NCBI GenBank assembly: GCA_015178975.1
Contig: WHVD01000267.1
Coordinates: 16,346 to 80,345 of the forward strand
DNA length: 64,000 nucleotides
Origin: Hysterangium stoloniferum
Lineage: Eukaryota; Basidiomycota; Agaricomycetes; Hysterangiales; Hysterangiaceae
Reading direction: 5' to 3'
In this document: in pieces, positions 55,381-64,000 of the stretch
Numbering within the stretch: position 1 is the first letter of the stretch
Layout of the letters: every line of letters starts with the position of its first letter
The notes under the pieces: model-generated
What the model was told of the DNA's origin: nothing
Seen by the model: the letters and a program-made list of their open reading frames with translations, nothing else
Databases searched by the model: none
Translations under genes and position numbers: made by a program

Positions 55381-56802
55381 TGTTAGGACCAGAAAACCTG
55401 CTGGGACCCAGAACCCATCTGACTCTCTATATTGTACCCAAGGTACAGTTACAACTGGAGTACCTGCTGGGACCCACATGTCACCCTATATGCACCAGTC
55501 ATTGGACTCTGCCAGACCCACATGTCAACCTGTCTATATCTGACACTGTGTCTCATGTACCAGTCATCAGACTCTGCTGGACCCACATGTCAACCTGTTT
55601 ATACCCAACTCACTGTGCTTGTCACCAGACTCCAACTGGACTCCCAGAACCCCTTTAACAGAGCATAGAACCCCATTCCCATTATGGTCTGTCTCTGCAT
55701 CTCATGCACCAGTCATTGGAAAACCTGCTGGCATCCAGACCCTGCCTTATATGCACCCACTGGAGGCACCCCAAAGTTTTTGGAGTTTGAAAACCTTCTG
55801 AAAATCCTAATATTTGGCCAAATTTTCTAAGAATTCTTTGAAATGATAAATTGTTTGAAAATTTTAAGTTTTAATAAGATTTTCCAAAGTGGAGAATCAT
55901 ATCTGAAAACTTTAAATATTCCCATCAGGAAACTCTGACTAATTGATGTTTCCTTAGATTTCCTGTTATAAATATTTAAAGTTTTCAGATATGATTTTCC
56001 ACTTTGGAAAATCTTATTAAAACTCAAAATTTTCAAACAATTTGTCATTTCAAAGAATTCTTAAAACATTTGGCCAAATATTAAGATTTTCAGAAGGTTC
56101 TCCAACTCCAAAAATTTTGGGATGCCTCGAGTGACCTGCACATGTCAAACCTGTCTATATCTGACTCTGTCTCACACACCAGTCACCAGACTCTGACTGG
56201 ACTCCCAGAACCTCTAACAGAGCATAGAACCTCATTCCCATTATGGTCTAATGACCTGTCTAGTTTGTTCTCCACTTCTATTCTGTCCTGTCCCAAATTC
56301 CCAGTTTAGTATTTACTTGTTTCATTTTATGTTTAATTGTTCTGCCCCTCATCATTACCAGATTTGGTATTATTACATTTCAAAGTCTATATATATAAGT
56401 CTTCCATACTCATGTACTTACTCTCTAGTTTCAATCTTGAACTAGTTACACCCCAAATACATCTTGATCCAGTCTCGACTCCTCTTGTCTGTCTGTACGC
56501 TCAATTTCTGGAATCCCACAGGAACTCTAGAATCTACATTTTTCTTGTAGTTGTTCCATCCATCAGCTCAAAATATGGACACCCGAATGAGTGTATGAGG
56601 GTGCAGCACATATGTAAGCTGAAGCCAAGTCCATCCCATTACTATGGTAATTATTCTGATACTCCTTGTACTAATCCCTGGAAACTCCCTAAACTATTAC
56701 CCAGGGACTCCATGGGACATTCCTGGAAAGTGTTCAGAATAATTACCAGAAACCTCCACTGGCACCAGAGATCCTCAGAACTTAGCAGTTCAGAACTTAA
56801 TA
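55381..56802 (+). mobile_element. solo LTR, family A, inner, TSD GGACC
   Basis: Starts TGTTAGGACCAG, ends CAGAACTTAATA, flanked by GGACC at 55376-55380 and 56803-56807. The terminal TA is explained by a C-to-T change from TAACA. It holds the fold-back element 55758-56133 and the family-A phrase ATGTAAGCTGAAGCCAAGTCC near 56610. Removing it restores a colinear family-A LTR around it, so it inserted 10 bases inside a relative. Confidence 0.78.
55758..56133. mobile_element. fold-back MITE, CACTG ends, TSD ACC
   Basis: 376 bases that are almost one long inverted repeat: arms of about 165-170 bases at more than 90% identity by eye around a short AT-rich centre (about 55935-55960). Ends are CACTGGAGGCA and TGCCTCGAGTG, flanked by ACC at 55755-55757 and 56134-56136. 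A CACT(A/G) terminus with a three-base target duplication fits the CACTA/EnSpm superfamily. It has no coding capacity and would depend on a transposase elsewhere. Confidence 0.82.
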
Positions 56803-57360
56803 GGACCAGGAAACCTGCTAGGACTTGGAATGCACCCTATAAGTATCCAACTCTCTATATTGCACAATCTTACCACTGGACTCTGCCCAGATATCCCAGA
56901 CCCCATTCTATACATGCTGACTCTCTGTATCATATGAATGATGCACCGTACCCTGCCTGGACATTCTGGACCCCCTTGTTCTCAATCTGTCTTTGCCCAT
57001 TTGTCATCTGGTTTAGTTTACTGCCATGTTTCCCTATTTGTTTGACATCTGGTTTATTGTCTTATTGTACTCTTGATATGTCTTTTTGTATGTTTAAGTT
57101 AGTAGTACAATAATCTACTAGTCTATATAGTCCAGTAGTTATTTGTACATTTGTACATACAATCCAATCAGAAAATCAACTTAGTTTCTACTTGTCTCTT
57201 GCACTTTGCATATTCTCAGAACCCACAGGTTTCCCATCCACTCCTGTTTGAAATTGGACAACATGATCTGTGAAGGGGCAGCACATAAGCTGAAGCTGTG
57301 TCCTTCCCAGAACTTCTACAGGTTTCCCTGGAGATCCACCTGTGAGCCCTGCATGTAACA

Positions 57361-58099
57361 CACAATGGTATTCCTGGAAGGAAACCATTTTGTCAGCACC
57401 CCATGCAAAAAGGTGTATATGGATACCTGAGTGGGGACATTACCAAACCATCAATGACAACACCAGACATTGCAGCAACAAGTTACTGGGGATCTACATA
57501 AAACACTGACTATAGATGAATGGAATCAATGAGATGCATATGCAAAGAGCATGATTACACTTAATGTTAAAAATCCTCTAGGTTTCAGAATTAGGTCAAA
57601 CAGAGTGCGGCTGAAGCATGAAAAGCACTTACAATGACATATAATGCAATGTCAGACATAGGAAGGTTAAATGCTGAAAATGCATTGCAATCCATCAGGT
57701 ATGAAGATGGGGTTGATATAACTGCCCATACATATTACAGCACTCTGAGAAGCATGGGAAAAAACAATAGGACAAGGAAGCAAGGTTGACAATTCAGAAT
57801 TCAGGACAATAATACTGGGATCTACTGTATGTCAAGTGAATGGTCTATATACATATGTCAGCACCCTCTATGAGCAGAAAACATCTGCAGAAGTAATTGC
57901 ATGACTCACTATGCATGATGCTACCCTAGCCTGCCACAGAAAACCTGTCATACAAACCACCCATGCCCTAGCCACAATACACAAGATGATGCAAAGCACA
58001 TTAGTTTGCTCAAACCCAGGATGTTGAAGGATTGGTCACACAATAGAAGAATTCTTCAAACCAGGTGGGGGAATTGTAAGGGCTACCTCTAACAGGACC
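57361..58099 (+). pseudogene. Copia gag remnant
   Basis: Degenerate gag of the second Copia element with many stops and frame changes. Recognisable parts are LTIDEWNQ, MITLNVKNPLGF, YIHMSAPSMSRKHLQK-like sequence, and a zinc knuckle reading CSNPGC...GHTIEE with the final cysteine lost to TTC (about 58015-58062). The start (ATG 55360) lies beyond the inserted LTRs. It ends where the Gypsy 3' LTR begins. Confidence 0.65.
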
Positions 58100-58472
58100 T
58101 GTGGTACTCACACTAGGCTAGCAGAGGGATATCCAAAGTATATTAAGTACCTAATATATACAGGAGACTAAACTACTCACCTAGCAGAGGGATATCCAAA
58201 GAGAAAAGGATAAGGGGGCAGCCTCTGCTAGGCGATCCGAAACTAGGGGGTGGCTAAAAATAGAATGACAGCTCACCCCAACGGTCACTAACTACCTACT
58301 CTACCCTGGAGATATTCCTAGGGAGTGTTAGAAGTCATGGAAAAATACGAGAAGATTACAGGAAACAGTACTAATAACCCTCTTGGGGCTAGATTACTCA
58401 GAGGAACTTATTGGGGTTTTAGCAATATATATATCAACCATATTGAAGGCACAAATTGAATGTCCCCTTACA
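58100..58472 (-). repeat. Gypsy 3' LTR with adjacent purine tract
   Basis: Minus strand reads AGAGGGGGTGA then TGTAAGGGGACA and ends GTGTGAGTACCACA at 58100. The purine-rich stretch at 58473-58484 directly before the TG start is the expected plus-strand primer. GGATATCCCTCTGCTAG occurs twice inside it, about 70 bases apart. The start and end match the solo LTR 3440-4338. Confidence 0.72.
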
Positions 58473-58665
58473 TCACCCCCTCTTCTAAGGCGTGACGCCT
58501 CGGAACGCTCAAGAACAAGAAAAGGAGGCACATTGGAACTACCCTACAAATCACATGTCGACAATCCCTCCTATGTCATATGCCATATCAACCATCCAAA
58601 CACCATTTCTTCTACTCCCCAGACCGAGATAGGACATGCACTGTTCCTACCCCTAAGGACTACCA

Positions 58666-59124
58666 TTAAAAGCAAGGGAAGAACACCGTTCTCAACCACA
58701 CTAGAAATGCGAAACGATAACGCCCACGCTGGCATTTGACCTCACTTCCTACTGGCACTGGGATGCGGAACAACGAGGGTCCTTCGTGATCTCCAACAGG
58801 AGTGAACATGGCCTCGTAGTACACTTCCTCTGTTGGTGAGGGACGAGATCGTGGGAATGCTCGATCGAATCGATATTGGTACACCTTATGGGAATCTTTG
58901 TTAACACGGATGTAGACAGGGTCATCAGGAGCATATGGGGGTCGGATGCCTCGTCGATGAAGGATGCGACGGTATTCCTTGGAGGAATATGAGTAAGGTG
59001 GATGGGATTGGGGAATACTCTCTGTGGATAAAGAGAATTGAGACTTCACAAGTTCGAGTTCAATGGTAGTGAGAGGAGTTGAGTTAGAGAGGGTTAATTT
59101 AGAAGAAGATGCTGTAGCAAACAT
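58666..59124 (-). CDS. unknown ORF between Gypsy pol and 3' LTR
   Basis: 152-codon ORF (ATG 59124, MFATASSSKLTLSNSTPLTT) ending VFFPCF, stop at 58666-58668. Contains PPYSYSSKEYRRILHRRGIR, PPYAPDDPVYIRVNKDSHKV and EEVYYEAMFTPVG. It lies after pol and before the 3' LTR, where some Gypsy elements carry an extra gene. It has no hydrophobic anchor or signal peptide, so it is not a typical envelope. Undamaged reading over its whole length suggests it was under selection with the element. I know no function. Confidence 0.5.
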   Translation of the reverse strand: MFATASSSKLTLSNSTPLTTIELELVKSQFSLSTESIPQSHPPYSYSSKEYRRILHRRGIRPPYAPDDPVYIRVNKDSHKVYQYRFDRAFPRSRPSPTEEVYYEAMFTPVGDHEGPSLFRIPVPVGSEVKCQRGRYRFAFLVWLRTVFFPCF

Positions 59125-59301
59125 GATGCAGTTGATTAGGATGTTTGGTCAACGAACTAGGGGGCTATGTTGATATTATCTTAGTGCCCAAATATATATG
59201 TGAGTTCGGACTTTTAATTTAGCTGAGAGTCAGGCTGGATTTGGGATCTTTTAATTTCCGTTTCTATTATGCTCGTGACAACATTGAGTTCAGTGAAGGG
59301 C

Positions 59302-62300
59302 TTATTGAAATGGCAGGGCATAAAACTGTACCGCTCTAATCCGTCTAGGGGCTCCTGGATGTTCCTGATAGAATTCTGCAACTAAGTCTGGAGCCTTGAC
59401 ATCATTCTCTGAGACCCATTCATTATGCTCATATCCATAACCTTCCCACTTGATCAAGAATTGGAGCTGATTCCGAAATCTCCTGCTATTGAGGATCTTC
59501 TCAACATGATACTCCTCTTCACCTTCCACCAATATTGGCTCTGGTGCAGGTGGAGGATGGCGTCCTGGGAAAGGGTCATCCAGTGCTGGAGTCAGTTTGA
59601 CCACATTAAACACTGGGTGAAGACGTTGCAAGGAATTGGGGAGTCTTAAACGATAAGCATTGCGACCCACTTTGGCTTGTATGGTAAAAGGCCCCAAATT
59701 GCGGTGAGAGAGTTTGACTGATGGCCTAGTGGTTCTAATATCACTAGCATCTAGGTACACCTTGTCTCCTACCTTGTAGTCAGGAGCAGGTATTCGCCGC
59801 CGATTGTAATACCATGCCATATCCTCCTTGGCTTTAATGAGTGCTGCCTTTGCCTCTTCCAGTGCATGTGTTACGACCCGGACAAATCCCGCCGGACTCC
59901 GGGCACTAACTCGTACGCCCCCACGCGCTACAAGCACCAATCGTCTGTTTATAGGATTTCCCGCCCGTACTCCGTTACGTCAAGACTCGTTACGTTCGAC
60001 CTCATTAAGACACATATCAGTCACCGGACTTCCCCCGGACCCCGTCTCTGTCTATGTCCGTCTTCGTCCCACGCATCAGTCACCGACCCGCTTAGAATCC
60101 CGTCACCGCTCTAATCGAGCCCCGTTCCCGTTTTAGTCAAATGACCTGTCACGATTTAGGACTCCGCTCCCGCTCCGTTTCCCGTTATGGGTTATGCTTT
60201 GTCACGATTCGGACTCCGCTCCGTTCCGTCCCGTTCCTAACACCAATTTGGTGTTTACTATTCCCGTTTTATGTTTTGCTCGTCTCGTCTCATTATTACT
60301 GGATTCGGTATGTCATGCATTCCACGGTCTATATAAACTGGCAGATGTTGTACATACAATCCAGTCAGAAAATTAGCTTAGATTCCCCCCAGTAATCTAA
60401 TACATTTTCCTCTCTAAAAACCCTACTCTCATCAGACCGCTCGCACTAGTCGGAGCCCACGGGCTCCGGCGCATCTATCTCTCTCGACTATCTCGATTCA
60501 CGACTCTCGACTCACGACCTACGACTCACGACCCACGAACCCCCGCCCGGACTCCCCGGGATTCCCGTCCGCCTGTCTGAAATTGGACAACACGATCTAG
60601 CGAGGGCGCAGCCTATAAGCTGAAGCCAAGTCCTACCGGATATCCCGCGGGTTTCTCCGGAAACCCGGCCTGAGTGTGTATCCTAACAGCATGGGCCATT
60701 CGATCTTTGAACTCATTGACTGATTCTAAATGGGATAAAGGCTGGTGTGGTTCAAATCCCATACGAGGGTGGCAGCCTGTATCTAGCATAAATGGTGTCT
60801 GTTGGGTGCTAGAATGGGGTACATTGTTGTGACTAAACTCAGCCAATGGGAGAAGCTCATCCCAATCATCTTGTCGTTCATTGATCCACACCCGCAAGTA
60901 CTGTTCCAGTTCTTGGTTGACTCGTTCTGTTTGGCCATCAGCCTGGGGATGATAGGCTGTAGTGGGGGATAATTTGATTCCCAGTAAACGAGACAATTCT
61001 TTAGTGAATTCTGCCACAAATTGAGGGCCACGATCAGATACCACCTGTCTAGGTAATCCATGCAGTTTCCACACATGAGTCAGAAATAGTCGTGCTGCAC
61101 CTAAGGCTGTGATTGTGGTGTTAGTTGGAATGAAATGAGCTCGTTTGGTTATGGAGTCCACCACTACCATGATAGAGTCAAAACCATGGGCCTCAGGAAG
61201 TTCTACAATGAAATCCACACTTATAGTGTCCCATCTGTTTTCTGGGATAGGGAGAGGTTCCAACTCACCCATAGGTTTCCTACGTTGAATCTTGGTCCTC
61301 AAACAAGGGTCACAAGTGGCAACATAACGTCCAATGTACCGTGACATTTGTGGCCACCAGTAATTGCGTGCCACCAATTCTAAGGTTTTCCATCGGCCAT
61401 GATGACCACCAATGCGAGTATCATGATGCTGTGATACTATGACTCTTCGGAGCTCTGGGTCATTTGGCACATAGATCTTGCCACGAAAGTAAAGGATGCC
61501 TTGTAGCTCTGACCACTCTGAAGTCAGGACTTGTCGGGAGTTGCCTTGTTGAAGCTCTCGTGCTGCCTTTGCAACTGTGTCTTCTCGCAATCCCATTTGC
61601 CCTGCTCTATGGATCTTGCGCAGGACATCCTGCTCTTCCCCCACCAGTGTCAGACCCTCCAGGGCTCTGATTCGAAACAGGTCAGGGCGCAATAGTATTA
61701 CATCAGCATTGTCTTCTGATCCTGTACCATGATCTGGTCTCCGTGACAGAGCATCTGGCTTCCCCATTGATTTTCCTGGCTTGTGGAATAAATCATATTC
61801 AAAGCGAGAGAGGAATAATGACCATCTAGCCTGTCTACGGTTGAGTTTTCGGGCTGACCTGAAGTACTGAAGATTCTGATGATCAGTCCAGATCTCTACC
61901 TTATGCTGAGCACCTTCCAAGAAATGGCGCCATTCTTCTAAGGCCCGGATTATGGAAAGGAGTTCTTTGTCATAAATCTCATAGTTCCGTTCCACAGCAT
62001 TCAGACTTTTGGAGTAGAAGGCAACTGGGTGCCACTTCCCATCAGAGTCTGATTGCTGGGACAAGACTGCTCCTGTGGCAAAGTCTGAACTATCTGCCTC
62101 AATTCGAAATGGTTGATTGTCATTTGGGAGTGTGAGGACTGGAGCAGAGGTCACCCGAGCCTTAATCCCATTAAATGCTTCTTGGGCCTCTGTGGACCAG
62201 TTCCAGGCAACATCATTCCCTGTAAGATCAAACAATGGACGTGCAATCTTGGAAAAGTCTTGGATGAATCGACGGTAGAAATTTGCAAAACCCAAAAATG

Positions 62301-63972
62301 CCTGTACTTCCTTTTTATTTTTGGGAATGGGCCACTCTGCTACACCTGCTATCTTCACTGGGTCCATCTCCGTACAACCATGGGAGATAATGAGCCCCAA
62401 ATATTCAATCTTGGTCTTCTCAAACTCACACTTCTCTGGACGTAAGTAAAGTTTATGATGTTGGAGTCGTTCCAAGACTAATCGCAGAACTCGGCGATGT
62501 TCTTCTAGAGTCTTGGTATAGATCAGGATGTCATCCAGGTATACACATACCACTCCTTCTCGGATCAGGTCTACAAAGATATCATTCATCATGGTCTGGA
62601 AAGTGGCTGGGCTATTGGTGAGTCCAAAGAACATCACCAGTGGTTCAAACAGTCCCCTATTGGTGCGAAAGGCTGCCTTCCATTCATCACCCTCTTTGAT
62701 GCGAATGTTATTGTATCCCCATCGCACATCCAGCTTTGTAAAGTATCGAGCTCCCCTAAGCTGATTCACAAGTTCTGAAATCAATGGAATGGGATAACGG
62801 TTTTTCACTGTGATGGTATTCAACTCCCGATAGTCTTGGACTAACCGCAGAGATCCATCTTTCTTCTTGATGAAAAACACTGGAGAGGCCATTGGGGATT
62901 TGGAGGGGCGGATACGCCCAGTTTCTAGATGCTCCTTAAGGAACTCATCCAGCTGCACTTGTTCAGATGGGGACAAGGGGTAGACCTTACAGTTGGTGGC
63001 TTTAGCACCAGGCTCCAGCTCTATGGCATGGTCCCAAATCTTGCGTTCTGGAAGAGTGTCAAAGGACTTCTTTGAGAAGACATCATGGAATTCCTGTAGA
63101 TACTCTGGGACCTTGGCCTCTGTGCTGAAATTGCGGTGGGCAGCTTCTGCCAGACGCTGTGAAGTGGTGGAGCTAGCTGCAATCATTTCTACTGAGGGGG
63201 GATAATGGACAAGATTCGATCTCCCGATTCATACAGGGGTGTGGTTAGTTGAGAGTCCTGGGTTGCAAGGTGATGCTCCTCAGACCCTTCTGGACTCTCA
63301 AGGTTCTCTAGGTCTTCCAACTCATCTACAAGGAGTGGACAAGGTCCTTGTCGACAGAGTCTGGCTCTATGAGCCTCTCTTTTATGTTCCTGTGTCTCCT
63401 TCTTCACTTCCTGTCGGGCAGGTGTGGCACTTTGCTGGGCAGCGCTAAGCTTGACCTGTTTGGTCGGCCAGTCAATCTCTGGGTTGTGTTCCTTGAGCCA
63501 GGTGTATCCCAGGATCAACTTTTGGCGACCCAGACTAGTCACTGCCATTGGGGTACGCTCACTGTGATCCTTGTAGCGTAAAATCAAGTCAACCACCTCA
63601 GTGATGGATCCTGACTCATTCAGGGTTCCATCTACATTGTGTACTGGAATAGGATGGAGAAGCTTCCGAGTGGTGAGTCGGTTCTGCTTCACAAACTCAG
63701 AATCAATGAATGATCCTGTTGCTCCAGAGTCTAGGAGGGCAGATACTCCAAAAACTTCAGCGGTATCTGTGGTTTGGATTTCCACCTTGAGAGACAGGGA
63801 ATTTGGATTTTAAGGTGGCTGCAATGACAAATGGGGTTGGTAATCTTTGCTCCCAACGGGGCTTTCTGACTCTGAGTTTCTTGGGTTGGGAGTTAGGGGG
63901 TTTAGGGTTCAGTACAGCTGGAACTATTGAGAAGGGAGGCTGTGATAAGGGAGTATCATTTTCTACAGCCAA
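59302..63972 (-). pseudogene. Gypsy gag end, protease, RT, RNase H, integrase, chromodomain
   Basis: End of gag/linker (63757-63972) has a 2-base loss in a CT run near 63785 that shifts frame into protease (VSALLDSGATGSFIDSEFVK). A one-base loss in a C run near 63209 shifts frame into RT: FFIKKKDGSLRLVQDYRELN, FTKLDVRWGYNNIRIKEGDE, and the catalytic CVYLDDILIY. RNase H follows (FRIEADSSDFATGAVLSQQS, EIWTDHQNLQYF), then the integrase zinc region (HHDTRIGGHHGRWK, CDPCLRTK) and core (ISVDFIVELPEAHG, VVSDRGPQF, AYHPQADGQTERVNQEL). It is split by the solo LTR 59869-60688 and resumes HALEEAKAALIKAKEDMAWY, with LDASDIRTTRPSVKLSHRNL and chromodomain FLIKWEGYGYEHNEWVSEND; stop 59302-59304. Catalytic residues are intact. 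Confidence 0.92.
59869..60688 (+). mobile_element. solo LTR, family A, TSD GCATG
   Basis: 820 bases, TGTTACGACC to ATCCTAACA, with GCATG at 59864-59868 and 60689-60693. It keeps many CpG sites (TACGACCCG, CGTACGCC) that are TG or CA in the sister copy at 8236-9049, so it is the younger copy. Core-promoter-like GGTCTATATAAACTGG at about 60327. It is in opposite orientation to the Gypsy element it interrupts, between integrase and chromodomain. Confidence 0.95.
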
Positions 63973-64000
63973 ACATTCAAAATGGTTATGTACAGGCAGT

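Larger units (their letters stand above)
55371..57360 (+). mobile_element. solo LTR, family A, outer, TSD CACAA
   Basis: Outer LTR made of 55371-55380 and 56803-57360, separated by the inner LTR. Starts TGTTGGGACC, ends CATGTAACA, flanked by CACAA at 55366-55370 and 57361-57365. Its 3' part keeps the family-A phrase TTTGAAATTGGACAACATGATCTG and AAGCTGAAGC. It splits the first codons of a Copia gag. Confidence 0.8.
58100..64000 (-). mobile_element. chromovirus-type Gypsy element (continues past right edge)
   Basis: Minus-strand Ty3/Gypsy element inserted into the second Copia element. From right to left: end of gag, protease, reverse transcriptase, RNase H, integrase, chromodomain, an extra ORF, a purine tract and the 3' LTR. 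RT before integrase defines Gypsy order, and the chromodomain defines a chromovirus. The 5' LTR and most of gag are outside the window. A family-A solo LTR interrupts pol. Damage is slight, so this is the youngest large element here. Confidence 0.9.

Noticed and set aside
58666-59124. Envelope gene making the Gypsy element a retrovirus-like errantivirus
   Set aside because: No signal peptide, membrane anchor or cysteine pattern; kept as an unknown ORF.

Overview
The window looks like nuclear DNA from a filamentous basidiomycete (Agaricomycete-type) fungus. The host genes have many short GT-AG introns of about 45-70 bases. Their families are typical of such fungi: a Zn2Cys6 transcription factor, a fungal HNH-nuclease gene, a SesB-type NB-ARC-TPR receptor and a NIPA magnesium transporter. 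The mobile DNA is also typical: Helitron, Copia, chromodomain Gypsy and a Tad-like LINE relic. There is no bacterial operon structure. The species cannot be named from the sequence.

Layout. 1-5.1 kb: unrecognised left-edge reading frames and two nearly identical cupin genes (minus strand) separated by LTR insertions. 5.3-19.7 kb: a decayed minus-strand Helitron, split by a solo LTR and by a whole Copia element that carries its own solo LTR. The Helitron N-terminal region holds a 58-copy, 15-bp minisatellite. 19.7-22.9 kb: a repeat fragment and a truncated Gypsy element whose LTR contains another solo LTR. 22.9-28.9 kb: a large minus-strand NLR-type gene with a SesB-like alpha/beta-hydrolase domain, NB-ARC and about 27 TPR units, the TPR part broken by four lesions.

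28.9-54.1 kb is the gene-bearing host part: a third cupin gene, an unknown small gene, glyoxalase I (minus) divergent from a large disordered R/D/P-rich protein (plus), a NIPA magnesium transporter (minus), a LINE relic, a Zn2Cys6 transcription factor (minus), a gene-poor 46.8-52.8 kb stretch and an HNH-nuclease gene (minus). 54.2-64 kb is a second transposon stack: a Copia element interrupted by solo LTRs (one nested in another, with a fold-back CACTG-type MITE inside) and then by a minus-strand chromovirus-type Gypsy element that itself carries a solo LTR and runs off the right edge.

Interactions. The host genes do not form a pathway. Glyoxalase I detoxifies methylglyoxal, NIPA moves Mg2+, the zinc-cluster protein regulates transcription, and the NLR is probably a non-self or incompatibility sensor. 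The clearest story is the order of transposon insertions. It can be read from five-base target-site duplications (GACAC, GACTT, ATCGA, GGTAT, GTTTC, TAGAC, CACAA, GGACC, GCATG), from an empty-site comparison, and from CGA-to-TGA stop codons that suggest methylation- or RIP-like decay.
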